Positions 14,866 to 22,738 of a DNA stretch of 64,000 nucleotides are shown here, piece after piece. Origin of the DNA: Fimenecus sp963590415 (GTDB taxonomy: Bacteria > Bacillota > Clostridia > Oscillospirales > Acutalibacteraceae); assembly GCA_963590415.1 (NCBI GenBank), contig CAVAPB010000001.1, forward strand, positions 1 to 64,000. The letters run 5' to 3'. Within the stretch, counting starts at the first letter, position 1, and each line of letters opens with the position of its first letter. Both the position numbers and the translations under genes were made by a program. The notes under the pieces were generated by a model. That model searched no databases, was not told where the DNA came from, and saw only the letters and a list, made by a program, of their open reading frames with translations.

Positions 14866-15564
14866 ATGACAAAATCAAAACAGAAGCAAGAAACATATGC
14901 TATAATCGCCGGAGTTATATATATTATACTTGCAATGTATAATTTTATAGATTGGTGGATGGCGGATTATTATCACTCTGATTTCCAAGTTCTAATTGGA
15001 CCCGTACTGCTTGTCGGTATGGCAGTAACATTGTTTATAAAAAATAAAAAAGCTGTCGCTTTTGCGGCAGGAGCAAATGCATTGTTTTGTATCATCGGCT
15101 TTGCTCTCGGAATTTATAACATATTCTTTAGCTATCCCCGTATTACATCATTTAATATGTGGACTTTGCTATATGTTTTATTTTATTTGTTTAAATTGTT
15201 TGCTTACATAGCACTAATTATCATTATCGTTGTCCCGTTTAAAAAGATCCAAACATTAAAAAAGTTGTGGTATATCCCCGGCATATTGTTTCTTTTAGGA
15301 ACTACAATTTACTTTTTTATTAATAGAAATTTGACGGAATTTTTACAACTTCCAGTAGAAACTATCGCACTTTTTTTAACTGGATTGTGGCTTAAGGTGG
15401 ATTTTTATACAGCTGAAGAAGACGTTACCCCACAAGCAACGCTATCCAGTCCCATTACAATAGGCGACGCCGACAAAATTATGATGTATAAAGAATTACT
15501 TGATAACGGCACAATCACACAGGAAGAATTTGATATAAAGAAAAAAGAAATTCTCGGTAATTGA
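14866..15564 (+). CDS. SHOCT-domain polytopic membrane protein
   Basis: The 232-residue protein has about five or six hydrophobic segments spread over residues 10-180, a soluble linker, and a C-terminal SHOCT module (DKIMMYKELLDNGTITQEEF, then DIKKKEILGN). The ribosome site GGGAGG is present. The SHOCT tail closely resembles that of the gene before it, which suggests the two proteins associate. Function is not known. Confidence 0.75.
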   Translation: MTKSKQKQETYAIIAGVIYIILAMYNFIDWWMADYYHSDFQVLIGPVLLVGMAVTLFIKNKKAVAFAAGANALFCIIGFALGIYNIFFSYPRITSFNMWTLLYVLFYLFKLFAYIALIIIIVVPFKKIQTLKKLWYIPGILFLLGTTIYFFINRNLTEFLQLPVETIALFLTGLWLKVDFYTAEEDVTPQATLSSPITIGDADKIMMYKELLDNGTITQEEFDIKKKEILGN

Positions 15565-15599
15565 TAAGAACGCTTATAACAAATTATAAGTTATACAAA

Positions 15600-15832
15600 C
15601 CCACGCCCCGAACGGAACCCGTTCGGGGCGTGAAATTTTTATATGCAACCGTAGGGACAGCCCTTGCGGCTGTCCGTTAATGCGATTTATATGTAATTTG
15701 TTGCGGACAGGGGCAAGCCCTGTCCCTACGGGTTTTATCAAATTGAAATTTGCAGAACTAATCCTCCCTTTACACAAGGGAGCCTATGTTTATGCGTAAT
15801 TTTCAATTTGTATATCACCGCCGCAAGATGGC
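15600..15832 (+). repeat. Long intergenic repeat, copy A
   Basis: This copy starts with an inverted repeat around GTTCGGGGCGT. It continues with paired GTAGGGACAGCCC...GGGGCAAGCCCTGTCCCTAC arms and ends near AAGGGAGCCTATGTTTATGCG. Copy B at 18067-18360 is almost identical over the first 160 bases. The pair brackets the SLH gene. Confidence 0.85.
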
Positions 15833-15938
15833 AAAGCCGATTTTTATAAAATCACATTATCACTTGTTAATTTTGCACAATTATTCGTATTCGATTTATA
15901 CACATTCTCCTAATCTTTAAAATTAATTGCGAATTTTG

Positions 15939-15967
15939 TTGACTTGTAGAACAATACGCTCTAAAAT
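15939..15967 (+). promoter_or_regulatory. Promoter of the SLH surface protein gene
   Basis: TTGACT at 15939-15944 and TAAAAT at 15962-15967 are separated by 17 bases, about 58 bases before the ATG. Confidence 0.75.
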
Positions 15968-15984
15968 ACAAATTGTGGAAGTTT

Positions 15985-16009
15985 ATTTGATACAATTATT
16001 ATATCAAAT
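15985..16009 (+). promoter_or_regulatory. Palindrome in the SLH gene leader
   Basis: Arms ATTTGATA and TATCAAAT are separated by 9 bases, between the likely transcription start and the ribosome site AGGAGAGG. It could be an operator or an mRNA hairpin. Confidence 0.45.
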
Positions 16010-16025
16010 GCTAGGAGAGGATTTT

Positions 16026-17849
16026 ATGAAAAAGAGCAAAATAATTATCTCGTTGTTATTGTCCGTGCTGATAATAATAACAAGCGTACCGTTTATGGCG
16101 TATGCTTATGGTACGAGCGTTAAGATTGACAGAATCGAAATAAGCGACGTTGAACTTATCGAGCGTACACGCGGACAGGAAAAGAGAGATATAATTGAAC
16201 GTTTTGAAGATGTGCCTGAAATAACGCCGTATTACTTTTACTATAATACATATACGCCTTATAGCTATATGACGGTTTATCTTGAGGACGGCACTGTTGT
16301 CACAGGTGGTAATGAGACTGAAAAACTGTTGAGGGACTATGGCCTTAATTGTGAATTTGCGACTGCCGCACAGGATTATTACAATCAGTGGACTGTCGGC
16401 AACTCTTATGATGCCGTGTGTAAAATAGGCTCGATTTCTGTTCCTTACAAATATACAATCATTGAAACTCCCATTGAAAGCCTTGAAATTGCCGATAGAG
16501 AGAACGGTGAGTATACAAACGGAGAATATAATCCCGATAGTCGGACATTTGAAAGATATTATATTGAACCTTTGGCTATTAAGGTAAATTATAAAGACGG
16601 AACTTCAGAGTTTCTTAAAGATTCTGATTTTAACTACAGTTGGTACGGTGAGAAAAGCGAGGCGGCTGTTGACCCGTCAACTTGGACTGCCGGCAACACT
16701 TACGAGGTAACATATACACTCGGAACAGTTAAAACTACATATAATATAACAATAACTTCTCGTTCGGAAGATAGCAGAAGATTTTGTTATAATGATTTGA
16801 AAGACTATAAAGACGGAGATTATGATGAAGGAATTATAATAACCGGCTATTTGGGTAATGATACAGACCTTGTTATTCCTGAAACTATTGACGGAAAAAA
16901 GGTAATGACATTTGGTTACTCGGCATTTCACGGTGTTGATTCATTAAAGAGCGTTGTTTTGCCGAGCATTGAAGATATAACCTCGGCTTCGTTTTCCGGC
17001 TGTCACAATCTTGAAAGCGTAACAATTCCGGATACAGTGGTAGAAATTAAATATGACGCATTTGTCAATTGCGAGAAGCTTAAAACAATCTATATTCCCG
17101 AATCGGTTGATGAAATTGGCGGAATGTCACTTGGCTATTGCTTTGGTTACGATAAAGTGAATGATAGGTTTTTGACCGAAAAAGTTGAGAATTTTACCAT
17201 TATGGCAAAATCGGGTTCGGCGGCAGAGCTTTATGCGATTGAACACGGATTTAACTTCGTTTCAACGGGAACATTTATTTCATTCCCCGATGTTTCGCCG
17301 AGCGAGTGGTATTATGCTCCTGCTTTGTTCAATGCGAGAAAAGGCTATATAACGGGCTACGGCAACGGTAATTTCGGCCCTGCGGACAACATTCAAAGAC
17401 AGGACTTCGTTGTTATTCTTTCAAGACTTTCACTCGAAGACATTTCCGCATACGAAGGACAAAACGGCGGCTTCCCTGATGTGCCGACCGATTCATATTA
17501 TTCTGCGGCTATAGCATGGGCAAAGGATAAGGGTATACTTTCCGGCTATGCTGACGGCAGATTCGGCGTCGCAGATCCGATAACAAGAGAACAGATGTGC
17601 GTGCTTTTGTTTAAGTTTTTGCAGTATTCCAGAAACTACTCCGATGACGATACACCGAGTAAAATCGCTGATGTTCTTGCAAAGTATCCAGACGGAAATA
17701 ATGTAAGCGATTGGGCGAGATCCTCGGTCGCTTGGATGGCGTCTGAGCGTGTTGTCGGCAATAACGGAACTATCAATCCTGCCGGCAATACAAACAGAGC
17801 CGAAGTCGCTAAGATGATTGAAAGAATAATACAAATAATGTATATCTAA
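16026..17849 (+). CDS. S-layer homology (SLH) surface protein with BspA-type leucine-rich repeats
   Basis: This is a secreted cell-surface protein of 607 residues. The signal peptide is about 1-28 (MKKSKIIISLLLSVLIIITS, cut near AYAYG). Two bacterial Ig-like segments follow, each with a WTAGNTYEVTYTLG or WTVGNSYDAVCKIG ending. BspA-like leucine-rich repeats are at about 270-400 (LKSVVLPSIEDI, LESVTIPDTV, LKTIYIPESV). Three C-terminal SLH motifs are FPDVSPSEWYYAPALF, FPDVPTDSYYSAAIAWAKDKGI and a more divergent third. SLH motifs bind the cell wall. ATG 16026 follows AGGAGAGG. It is flanked on both sides by copies of a long repeat. Confidence 0.88.
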   Translation: MKKSKIIISLLLSVLIIITSVPFMAYAYGTSVKIDRIEISDVELIERTRGQEKRDIIERFEDVPEITPYYFYYNTYTPYSYMTVYLEDGTVVTGGNETEKLLRDYGLNCEFATAAQDYYNQWTVGNSYDAVCKIGSISVPYKYTIIETPIESLEIADRENGEYTNGEYNPDSRTFERYYIEPLAIKVNYKDGTSEFLKDSDFNYSWYGEKSEAAVDPSTWTAGNTYEVTYTLGTVKTTYNITITSRSEDSRRFCYNDLKDYKDGDYDEGIIITGYLGNDTDLVIPETIDGKKVMTFGYSAFHGVDSLKSVVLPSIEDITSASFSGCHNLESVTIPDTVVEIKYDAFVNCEKLKTIYIPESVDEIGGMSLGYCFGYDKVNDRFLTEKVENFTIMAKSGSAAELYAIEHGFNFVSTGTFISFPDVSPSEWYYAPALFNARKGYITGYGNGNFGPADNIQRQDFVVILSRLSLEDISAYEGQNGGFPDVPTDSYYSAAIAWAKDKGILSGYADGRFGVADPITREQMCVLLFKFLQYSRNYSDDDTPSKIADVLAKYPDGNNVSDWARSSVAWMASERVVGNNGTINPAGNTNRAEVAKMIERIIQIMYI

Positions 17850-17859
17850 TATTCATATG

Positions 17860-18046
17860 CTCGATACTTTGAATTTTTGATATTCTATGTGTTTGACATT
17901 TGATTTCAGTATGCTTAGTATTCGGTATGTTTGATGCTTTCTGCGCTTGAAATTCTTTATTTGAAACTTGATTTCAATGTGCTTAATGCCCTGTATACTT
18001 GATATATTTATATGTTTAACATTCAGCATATTTAATACAATATGTG
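17860..18046 (+). repeat. Degenerate 16-base tandem repeat
   Basis: About eleven units follow the loose pattern YTTRATATTCNGTATG. Examples are TTTGATATTCTATGTG (17876), CTTAGTATTCGGTATG (17914), TTTGATGCTTTCTGCG (17930), CTTAATGCCCTGTATA (17982) and TTTAACATTCAGCATA (18015). Two units are longer (22 and 20 bases). Stops occur in all frames, so it is non-coding. Confidence 0.6.
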
Positions 18047-18066
18047 TGTTTTATTAAACTCCTTCA

Positions 18067-18360
18067 CCCACGCTCCGAACACTTTTCGTTCGGGGCGTAG
18101 AATTTTTATATGCAACCGTAGGGACAGCCCTTGCGGCTGTCCGTTAATGCGATTTATATGTAATTTGTTGCGGACAGGGGCAAGCCCTGTCCCTACGGGT
18201 TTTATCAAATTGAAATTTGCAGAACTAAGCCTCCCTTGTGTAAAGGGAGGTGTTGAGCGGAGCTAAACGAAGGGATTGTAAGATTGTTTTTATATGATTT
18301 TGTAAAAATGACTGATCCTTTTACAAGGGAGCCTATGTTTATGCGTAATTTCCAATTTGC
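18067..18360 (+). repeat. Long intergenic repeat, copy B
   Basis: It matches copy A (15600-15832), but about 85 bases are inserted between the AAGCCTCCCTTGTG and ACAAGGGAGCCTATG segments. The insert contains AAAGGGAGGTGTTGAGCGGA, itself like a small dispersed element. Confidence 0.85.
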
Positions 18361-18443
18361 ACATCACCGTAGTGCGGGGCTTGCTCCCACCGAAATATCA
18401 TTATAAATCAACAGATACAATCAAATTACAATTTACATCACAT

Positions 18444-18560
18444 CGTAGGGGCGAACTGTGTTCGCCCGTTTTTTAATGTCAGCAGAAATTGACGGGCGAC
18501 CGCAGGTCGCCCCTACGGGTCGTGCGTTGATTTTAATTACATATTAACCGTAAATTATGA
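18444..18560 (+). repeat. GTAGGGGCGA inverted repeat element, copy 1
   Basis: CGTAGGGGCGAACTGTGTTCGCCCG and the later CGGGCGACC...GGTCGCCCCTACG can pair as a long hairpin. It is nearly identical to 18922-19040. Confidence 0.85.
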
Positions 18561-18589
18561 TAAAGCAACAATAATCTAACGGCAGGAGC

Positions 18590-18720
18590 AAATTCTCCCG
18601 AATTCAGGCACCCTTTTGTCTGCTTACGCAGACATTTCCCCTATCAGGGGAATAACCCCTGCCCTACGCTATGCCGGACAGCCGCAAGGGCTGTCCCTAC
18701 GGCTTTTATCAAATTAAAAT
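18590..18720 (+). repeat. Degenerate repeat remnant
   Basis: Contains CCCCTATCAGGGGAATAACCCC, CTGCCCTACGCT (also at 19073) and GGACAGCCGCAAGGGCTGTCC, pieces related to the other repeats in this block. No gene is seen. Confidence 0.5.
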
Positions 18721-18721
18721 G

Positions 18722-18868
18722 TTCGCAGAACCAAGCCTTCCTCTGACGGGCAACATATGCGACCGTCGCCTGTGGCAGATAAAGGAAGCATATGCTGACA
18801 CAAGCAAAATCGGGCACCGCAAGAAGGCAAGGCAGTCATTTTTTCGCAGAAAAAAATGACTGAGGGAG
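18722..18868 (-). repeat. Dispersed intergenic repeat, copy 2 (reverse)
   Basis: Reverse-strand copy of the 7-182 element, with about 30 bases missing from the middle. It ends with a hairpin (CATTTTTTTCTGCGAAAAAATG on the minus strand) and CTCCCTCAGTCA. Confidence 0.8.
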
Positions 18869-18921
18869 TTTTTCTTTATTACAAATTTACCGTTATAATC
18901 ATATTAAAAATCATATCATAC

Positions 18922-19040
18922 CGTAGGGGCGAACTGTGTTCGCCCGCTTTTAATGTCAGCAGAAATTGACGGGCGACCGCAGGTCGCCCCTACGGGTCGT
19001 GCGTTGATTTTAATTACATATTAACCGTAAATTATTATAA
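18922..19040 (+). repeat. GTAGGGGCGA inverted repeat element, copy 2
   Basis: It matches 18444-18560 nearly base for base, including the downstream TCGTGCGTTGATTTTAATTA stretch. Confidence 0.85.
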
Positions 19041-19096
19041 ATCATTACAACCTAACGGCGGGGGCAAGCCCCCGCCCTACGCTGTCGGTGTTAATA

Positions 19097-19272
19097 TCAA
19101 TTTTTCGTTATCTCTCCCTCAGTCAAACGCAATGCGTTTGACAGCTTTGCCCTCTTGCGGTGCCCGATTTTGTTAATGCGTCTTGGAGCGCCGCACAAAA
19201 TCGACCGCTACGCCAACAGATGCTCCCTTTATCCGCCACCGGCGGCGGTCGCATATGTTGCCCGTCAGAGGG
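19097..19272 (+). repeat. Dispersed intergenic repeat, copy 3
   Basis: It matches 7-182 with a different hairpin loop (TCAAACGCAATGCGTTTGA). Reading frames crossing it on both strands are not genes. Positions 19273-19422 hold the tail of the repeat and a weak hairpin (AAAGCAC...GTGCTTT, 19364-19391) that may end the glgP transcript. Confidence 0.85.
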
Positions 19273-19422
19273 AGCCAATGTTTGCAATTTCGGCTTGGAG
19301 TGCCGTACAAAATCGACCGCTACTCTGCACAAGCATTCACGCCACACATCTATTACTTACAACAAAGCACCCCTTTTACAGGAGTGCTTTGCTTTTTGTG
19401 TTATTCGGTAACTTTTATTCGA

Positions 19423-21984
19423 TTACTTCTTAGCCGGTTTTTTAGCGGAAGCTTTCCTATCGGTTGTTTTCTTGTCAGCCGTCTTTTTCTCCGCAGGCTT
19501 CTTTTCCGCGGTCTTTTTTGCTGCGGGCTTTTTGGCAGCTGCTTTTTCGGCAACGGGCTTTTCGGGATTGGTTTCCTTTTCAAAAGCCGACTTTGTGTGC
19601 CAGATGTCCCTTGCGTAATCGTTGATAGCACGGTCTGCGGCAAATCTGCCTGCGCCCGAAATGTTCATAAGCGACATTCTGTTCCACTTTTCTCTGTCGT
19701 TATAAAGCTCAACCATATGCTTCTGCGCTCTTCTGTAATCGGCAAAGTCCGCAAGAACCATATACGGGTCGTAATTTATAATGTTTGCGATTTCGGGGAA
19801 CTGCTTGCCTGCAATTCCGTTCTGCGAAATATAATCCACAACACGCTTGATGTCCGCATTGTTGTTATAATAGCTCATCGGATTGTAGCCGCGGCGTTTA
19901 AGCTCGTCAACCTCGGGCGTGCTCATACCGAAGATAATAATGTTATCGTCGCCGACAGCGTCGTGAATCTCAACATTTGCGCCGTCCATTGTTCCGAGGG
20001 TAACTGCGCCGTTTATCATAAGCTTCATATTGCCCGTACCGCTCGCCTCTGTTCCGGCAAGAGAAATCTGCTCGGAAACATCAGCCGCCGGCATAAGCTT
20101 TTCAGCCATTGTTACATTGTAATCCTCAAGATATACAACCTTTAATCTGCCCTTGACATCGGGGTCGTTGTTGATAAGGTCGCCGAGAGCGCAGATAAAG
20201 GAAATTATCTTCTTCGCCATAAAGTAGCCCGAAGCCGCCTTTGCGCCGAAAATGTATGTGTGAGGCGTAAACTCGCCGTCGGGGTTATCCTTAATTTCGA
20301 GGTAATCCGCAAGGATATTCAACGCATTGAGGTTCTGTCTCTTATATTCGTGCAGACGCTTAACCTGTACATCGAAAATCGAATCGGGGTCAAGCTCGAT
20401 TCCCGTTGTTTTCTTAACATGAGCCGCAAACTGCTTTTTATTGTCATGCTTTATCTCGCCGATTTTTGCAAGAACCTTTTTATCGTCCGCAAGCTTACGC
20501 AAATTGATAAGCTCGTCGGCATTCTTTACAAAGCCGTCTCCGATAAGCGACTGAGCATAAGCGGTAAGCCTCGGGTTCGACTGGCAGAGCCAACGCCTGT
20601 GAGCGATACCGTTTGTTACATTCTTGAACTTGCTCGGTGTGAGCGCATAGAAATCGCTGAATACGGTTTCCTTGAGTATCTCCGAATGGAGAGCCGAAAC
20701 GCCGTTTACCGAGTGAGAGCCGACAACGCAAAGGTTAGCCATTCTGACTACGCCGTTTGACATAACAGCCATTCTCTCAACCTGGTCCGCATTGTTTGTT
20801 GCCTGCCATACAAAGTTCCTGAAACGGTTGTCGATTTCCTTTGTAATCTGCCAAATTCTCGGCATAAGACGCTTATAAAGGTCCTCGGGCCAACACTCAA
20901 GAGCTTCTTTCATAACGGTGTGGTTTGTATAAGCGACGGTCTTTGTAACGATGTTCCAAGCGTCGTCCCAGCCGTAGCCGCACTCGTCAAGCATAATTCT
21001 CATAAGCTCGGGAATTGCAAGGGTCGGGTGTGTATCGTTGATGTGGATTGCAACCTTTTCGGGAAGATTGTCAAGCGTTCCGTATGTGCGGAGATGCTTG
21101 TGGACAATATCCTGAATTGATGCCGAAACCAGGAAATACTGCTGACGGAGTCTCAACGACTTGCCCTCGGGATGATTGTCGGCAGGATAGAGAACCTTTG
21201 AGATGACCTCTGCCATAGCGTTTCTTTCCATGGCTCTCATATAATCGCCCTGGTTAAAGAGCGTCATATCAAGTGCGGGAGCCTTTGCAGCCCAAAGACG
21301 AAGCACCGAAATGCCCTTGCCGTCCTTGCCCGAAACATACATATCGTAAGGCACAGCCTTGACGGGATTGTAATTTACGATTTCAACATGATGGAACTGA
21401 TCTTCCCATGAGTCAACAACCTCGCCGTCAAAACGAACCTCAAGCGCGCTCTCCTCGTGAGGTACAAGCCACACCTCGCCGCCGGGAAGCCAGAAGTCGG
21501 GGAGCTCTGTCTGCCAACCGTCAACAAGCTTCTGCTTGAAGATACCCGCCTCGTAAAGAATTGAATATCCTCTTGCGGGATAGCCCTGTGTTGCAAGACC
21601 GTCAAGATAGCAAGCGGCAAGTCTGCCGAGTCCGCCGTTGCCGAGACCTGCGTCGGGTTCACATTCGTATATGTTTTCGAGCTTTACGCCGTAATCGTTG
21701 AGGACGCTTTCAAAAACATCCGTAAGATTAAGATTGTAAAGATTGTTTTTGAGCGAACGGCCCATAAGGAACTCCATGCAAAGATAGTAAACTCTTTTTG
21801 TTCCCTTTTTCTCTGCGTCTGCGGTAAATTCAGCTCTGCCTGCGCTCATCATATCACGGACGATAAGAGCGATTGCCTTGTAGTACTGTTCGTCCGTTGC
21901 CTCCTCGGGATTAACTCCCATAAAGTGAGAGAGCTTTGCCTCAACAAGCTCTTTCGCTTTCTTTTTAGTAAGCGAATAGTTCAT
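19423..21984 (-). CDS. glgP: Glycogen/alpha-glucan phosphorylase with lysine-rich tail
   Basis: It degrades glycogen or maltodextrin to glucose-1-phosphate using phosphate and pyridoxal phosphate. The GT35 body covers about residues 1-800, with RVYYLCMEFLMGRSL, the glucan and phosphate sites, and the PLP-lysine segment EASGTGNMKLMINGA. ATG 21984 follows GGAGG, and an upstream in-frame ATG lacks one. The last 50 or so residues are unusual for the family: repeats of AAKKPA, AEKKPAEKK and TADKK, rich in Lys, Ala and Pro, like a histone H1 tail. Total 853 residues, longer than the usual 790-830. No other glycogen genes are adjacent. Confidence 0.93.
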   Translation of the reverse strand: MNYSLTKKKAKELVEAKLSHFMGVNPEEATDEQYYKAIALIVRDMMSAGRAEFTADAEKKGTKRVYYLCMEFLMGRSLKNNLYNLNLTDVFESVLNDYGVKLENIYECEPDAGLGNGGLGRLAACYLDGLATQGYPARGYSILYEAGIFKQKLVDGWQTELPDFWLPGGEVWLVPHEESALEVRFDGEVVDSWEDQFHHVEIVNYNPVKAVPYDMYVSGKDGKGISVLRLWAAKAPALDMTLFNQGDYMRAMERNAMAEVISKVLYPADNHPEGKSLRLRQQYFLVSASIQDIVHKHLRTYGTLDNLPEKVAIHINDTHPTLAIPELMRIMLDECGYGWDDAWNIVTKTVAYTNHTVMKEALECWPEDLYKRLMPRIWQITKEIDNRFRNFVWQATNNADQVERMAVMSNGVVRMANLCVVGSHSVNGVSALHSEILKETVFSDFYALTPSKFKNVTNGIAHRRWLCQSNPRLTAYAQSLIGDGFVKNADELINLRKLADDKKVLAKIGEIKHDNKKQFAAHVKKTTGIELDPDSIFDVQVKRLHEYKRQNLNALNILADYLEIKDNPDGEFTPHTYIFGAKAASGYFMAKKIISFICALGDLINNDPDVKGRLKVVYLEDYNVTMAEKLMPAADVSEQISLAGTEASGTGNMKLMINGAVTLGTMDGANVEIHDAVGDDNIIIFGMSTPEVDELKRRGYNPMSYYNNNADIKRVVDYISQNGIAGKQFPEIANIINYDPYMVLADFADYRRAQKHMVELYNDREKWNRMSLMNISGAGRFAADRAINDYARDIWHTKSAFEKETNPEKPVAEKAAAKKPAAKKTAEKKPAEKKTADKKTTDRKASAKKPAKK

Positions 21985-22031
21985 TATATTCCTCCAAAAG
22001 TTTATAAACAATTAAATTTCAACTCATATAT

Positions 22032-22058
22032 ATTATACTATTTTTAATGCAAATTCAA
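22032..22058 (-). promoter_or_regulatory. Probable glgP promoter
   Basis: On the minus strand TTGAAT (22053-22058) and a perfect TATAAT (22032-22037) are present, with a short 15-base spacer. The -10 is convincing and the -35 is weak. Confidence 0.5.
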
Positions 22059-22161
22059 CCTTGCGCCCGTCAAAACGGAAAATTTCGGCTATTTAACTAA
22101 AAAACAAGCCACAAATAAACAAATTGTCTTAAACTTGTCGGCGGTAAAAGTCAAAAAACTC

Positions 22162-22190
22162 TTGCAAAATAAATCACTATGTGTTATACT
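22162..22190 (+). promoter_or_regulatory. Promoter of rpsO
   Basis: TTGCAA at 22162-22167, 17 bases, and TATACT at 22185-22190. It leaves an untranslated leader of about 100 bases (22197-22300). The leader contains AACTTG-TTTTT-CAAGT and CACC...GGTG pairings that could be an S15 autoregulatory fold. Confidence 0.75.
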
Positions 22191-22300
22191 ACTTTAGCAT
22201 TTCGGCATCACGGAATATGGCGTAAACTTGTTTTTCAAGTGTTCACCTGACCTTATCCTGTGGTGTGCGGGGCAAAATAAATTTTAATGAGGTGAAACAA

Positions 22301-22564
22301 ATGACACAGGCAGAGAAGCAGGCTATTATGGCTGAGTATGCCATCCACGAGGGCGACACAGGTTCTCCCGAGGTTCAGATCGCTGTTCTTACAAAGAGAA
22401 TTCAGGATCTTACAGAGCATCTCAGAACAAACCAGAAGGACCATCACTCAAGAAGAGGCCTTCACAAGATGGTAGGTCACAGAAGAAACCTTCTTGCTTA
22501 CCTTCAGAAAGTCGATATCGAAAGATACCGTGCTATCGTCAAGAAGCTTGGTCTTCGTAAATAA
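22301..22564 (+). CDS. rpsO: 30S ribosomal protein S15
   Basis: The 87-residue protein of the small subunit binds 16S rRNA early in assembly. Family features are GDTGSPEVQIAVLTKRI, then LTEHLRTNQKDHHSRRGL and ILAYLQK-like LLAYLQKVDIERY. ATG 22301 follows GAGGTGAAACAA, and an upstream in-frame ATG is too long and lacks a site. The rpsO-pnp arrangement is widespread in bacteria. Confidence 0.97.
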   Translation: MTQAEKQAIMAEYAIHEGDTGSPEVQIAVLTKRIQDLTEHLRTNQKDHHSRRGLHKMVGHRRNLLAYLQKVDIERYRAIVKKLGLRK

Positions 22565-22575
22565 GACACTTTTCG

Positions 22576-22605
22576 GGCAAGCAGGTTTCCTGCTTGCCTT
22601 GAATT
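22576..22605 (+). terminator. Hairpin after rpsO
   Basis: GGCAAGCAG / CTGCTTGCC with loop GTTTC is followed by TTGAATTGCTTTT. The T-run is weak, so readthrough into pnp is likely. Confidence 0.6.
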
Positions 22606-22627
22606 GCTTTTAAGAGATGTAAATTAT

Positions 22628-22710
22628 CAAGGCGAAATCCTTGCATTTAGCGGTAAACAGAGCATTTGGCACCAAATGTTGTGTTTATTGCTAAACAGAT
22701 TTCGGCCTTG
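22628..22710 (+). promoter_or_regulatory. Long structured leader of pnp
   Basis: A three-part nested stem is visible: CAAGGCGAAATC with GATTTCGGCCTTG, then TTTAGCGGTAAACA with TGTTTATTGCTAAA, then CATTTGG with CCAAATG. It ends 28 bases before the pnp ATG. In Escherichia coli a double-stranded pnp leader is cut by RNase III and used by PNPase to repress itself. A comparable role here is inferred. Confidence 0.7.
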
Positions 22711-22738
22711 AAAAAAATAAAAAGAGAGGTTAAAAATC

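Noticed and set aside
15927..16025. Longer start for the SLH protein
   Set aside because: It would precede the signal peptide and overlap the promoter at 15939-15967.
18444..19040. CRISPR array
   Set aside because: Repeats are few, long, self-pairing and not evenly spaced; no cas gene is present in the window.
19183..20145. Plus-strand frame of 320 codons
   Set aside because: It runs through a repeat and then antisense to the end of glgP; composition is not protein-like.
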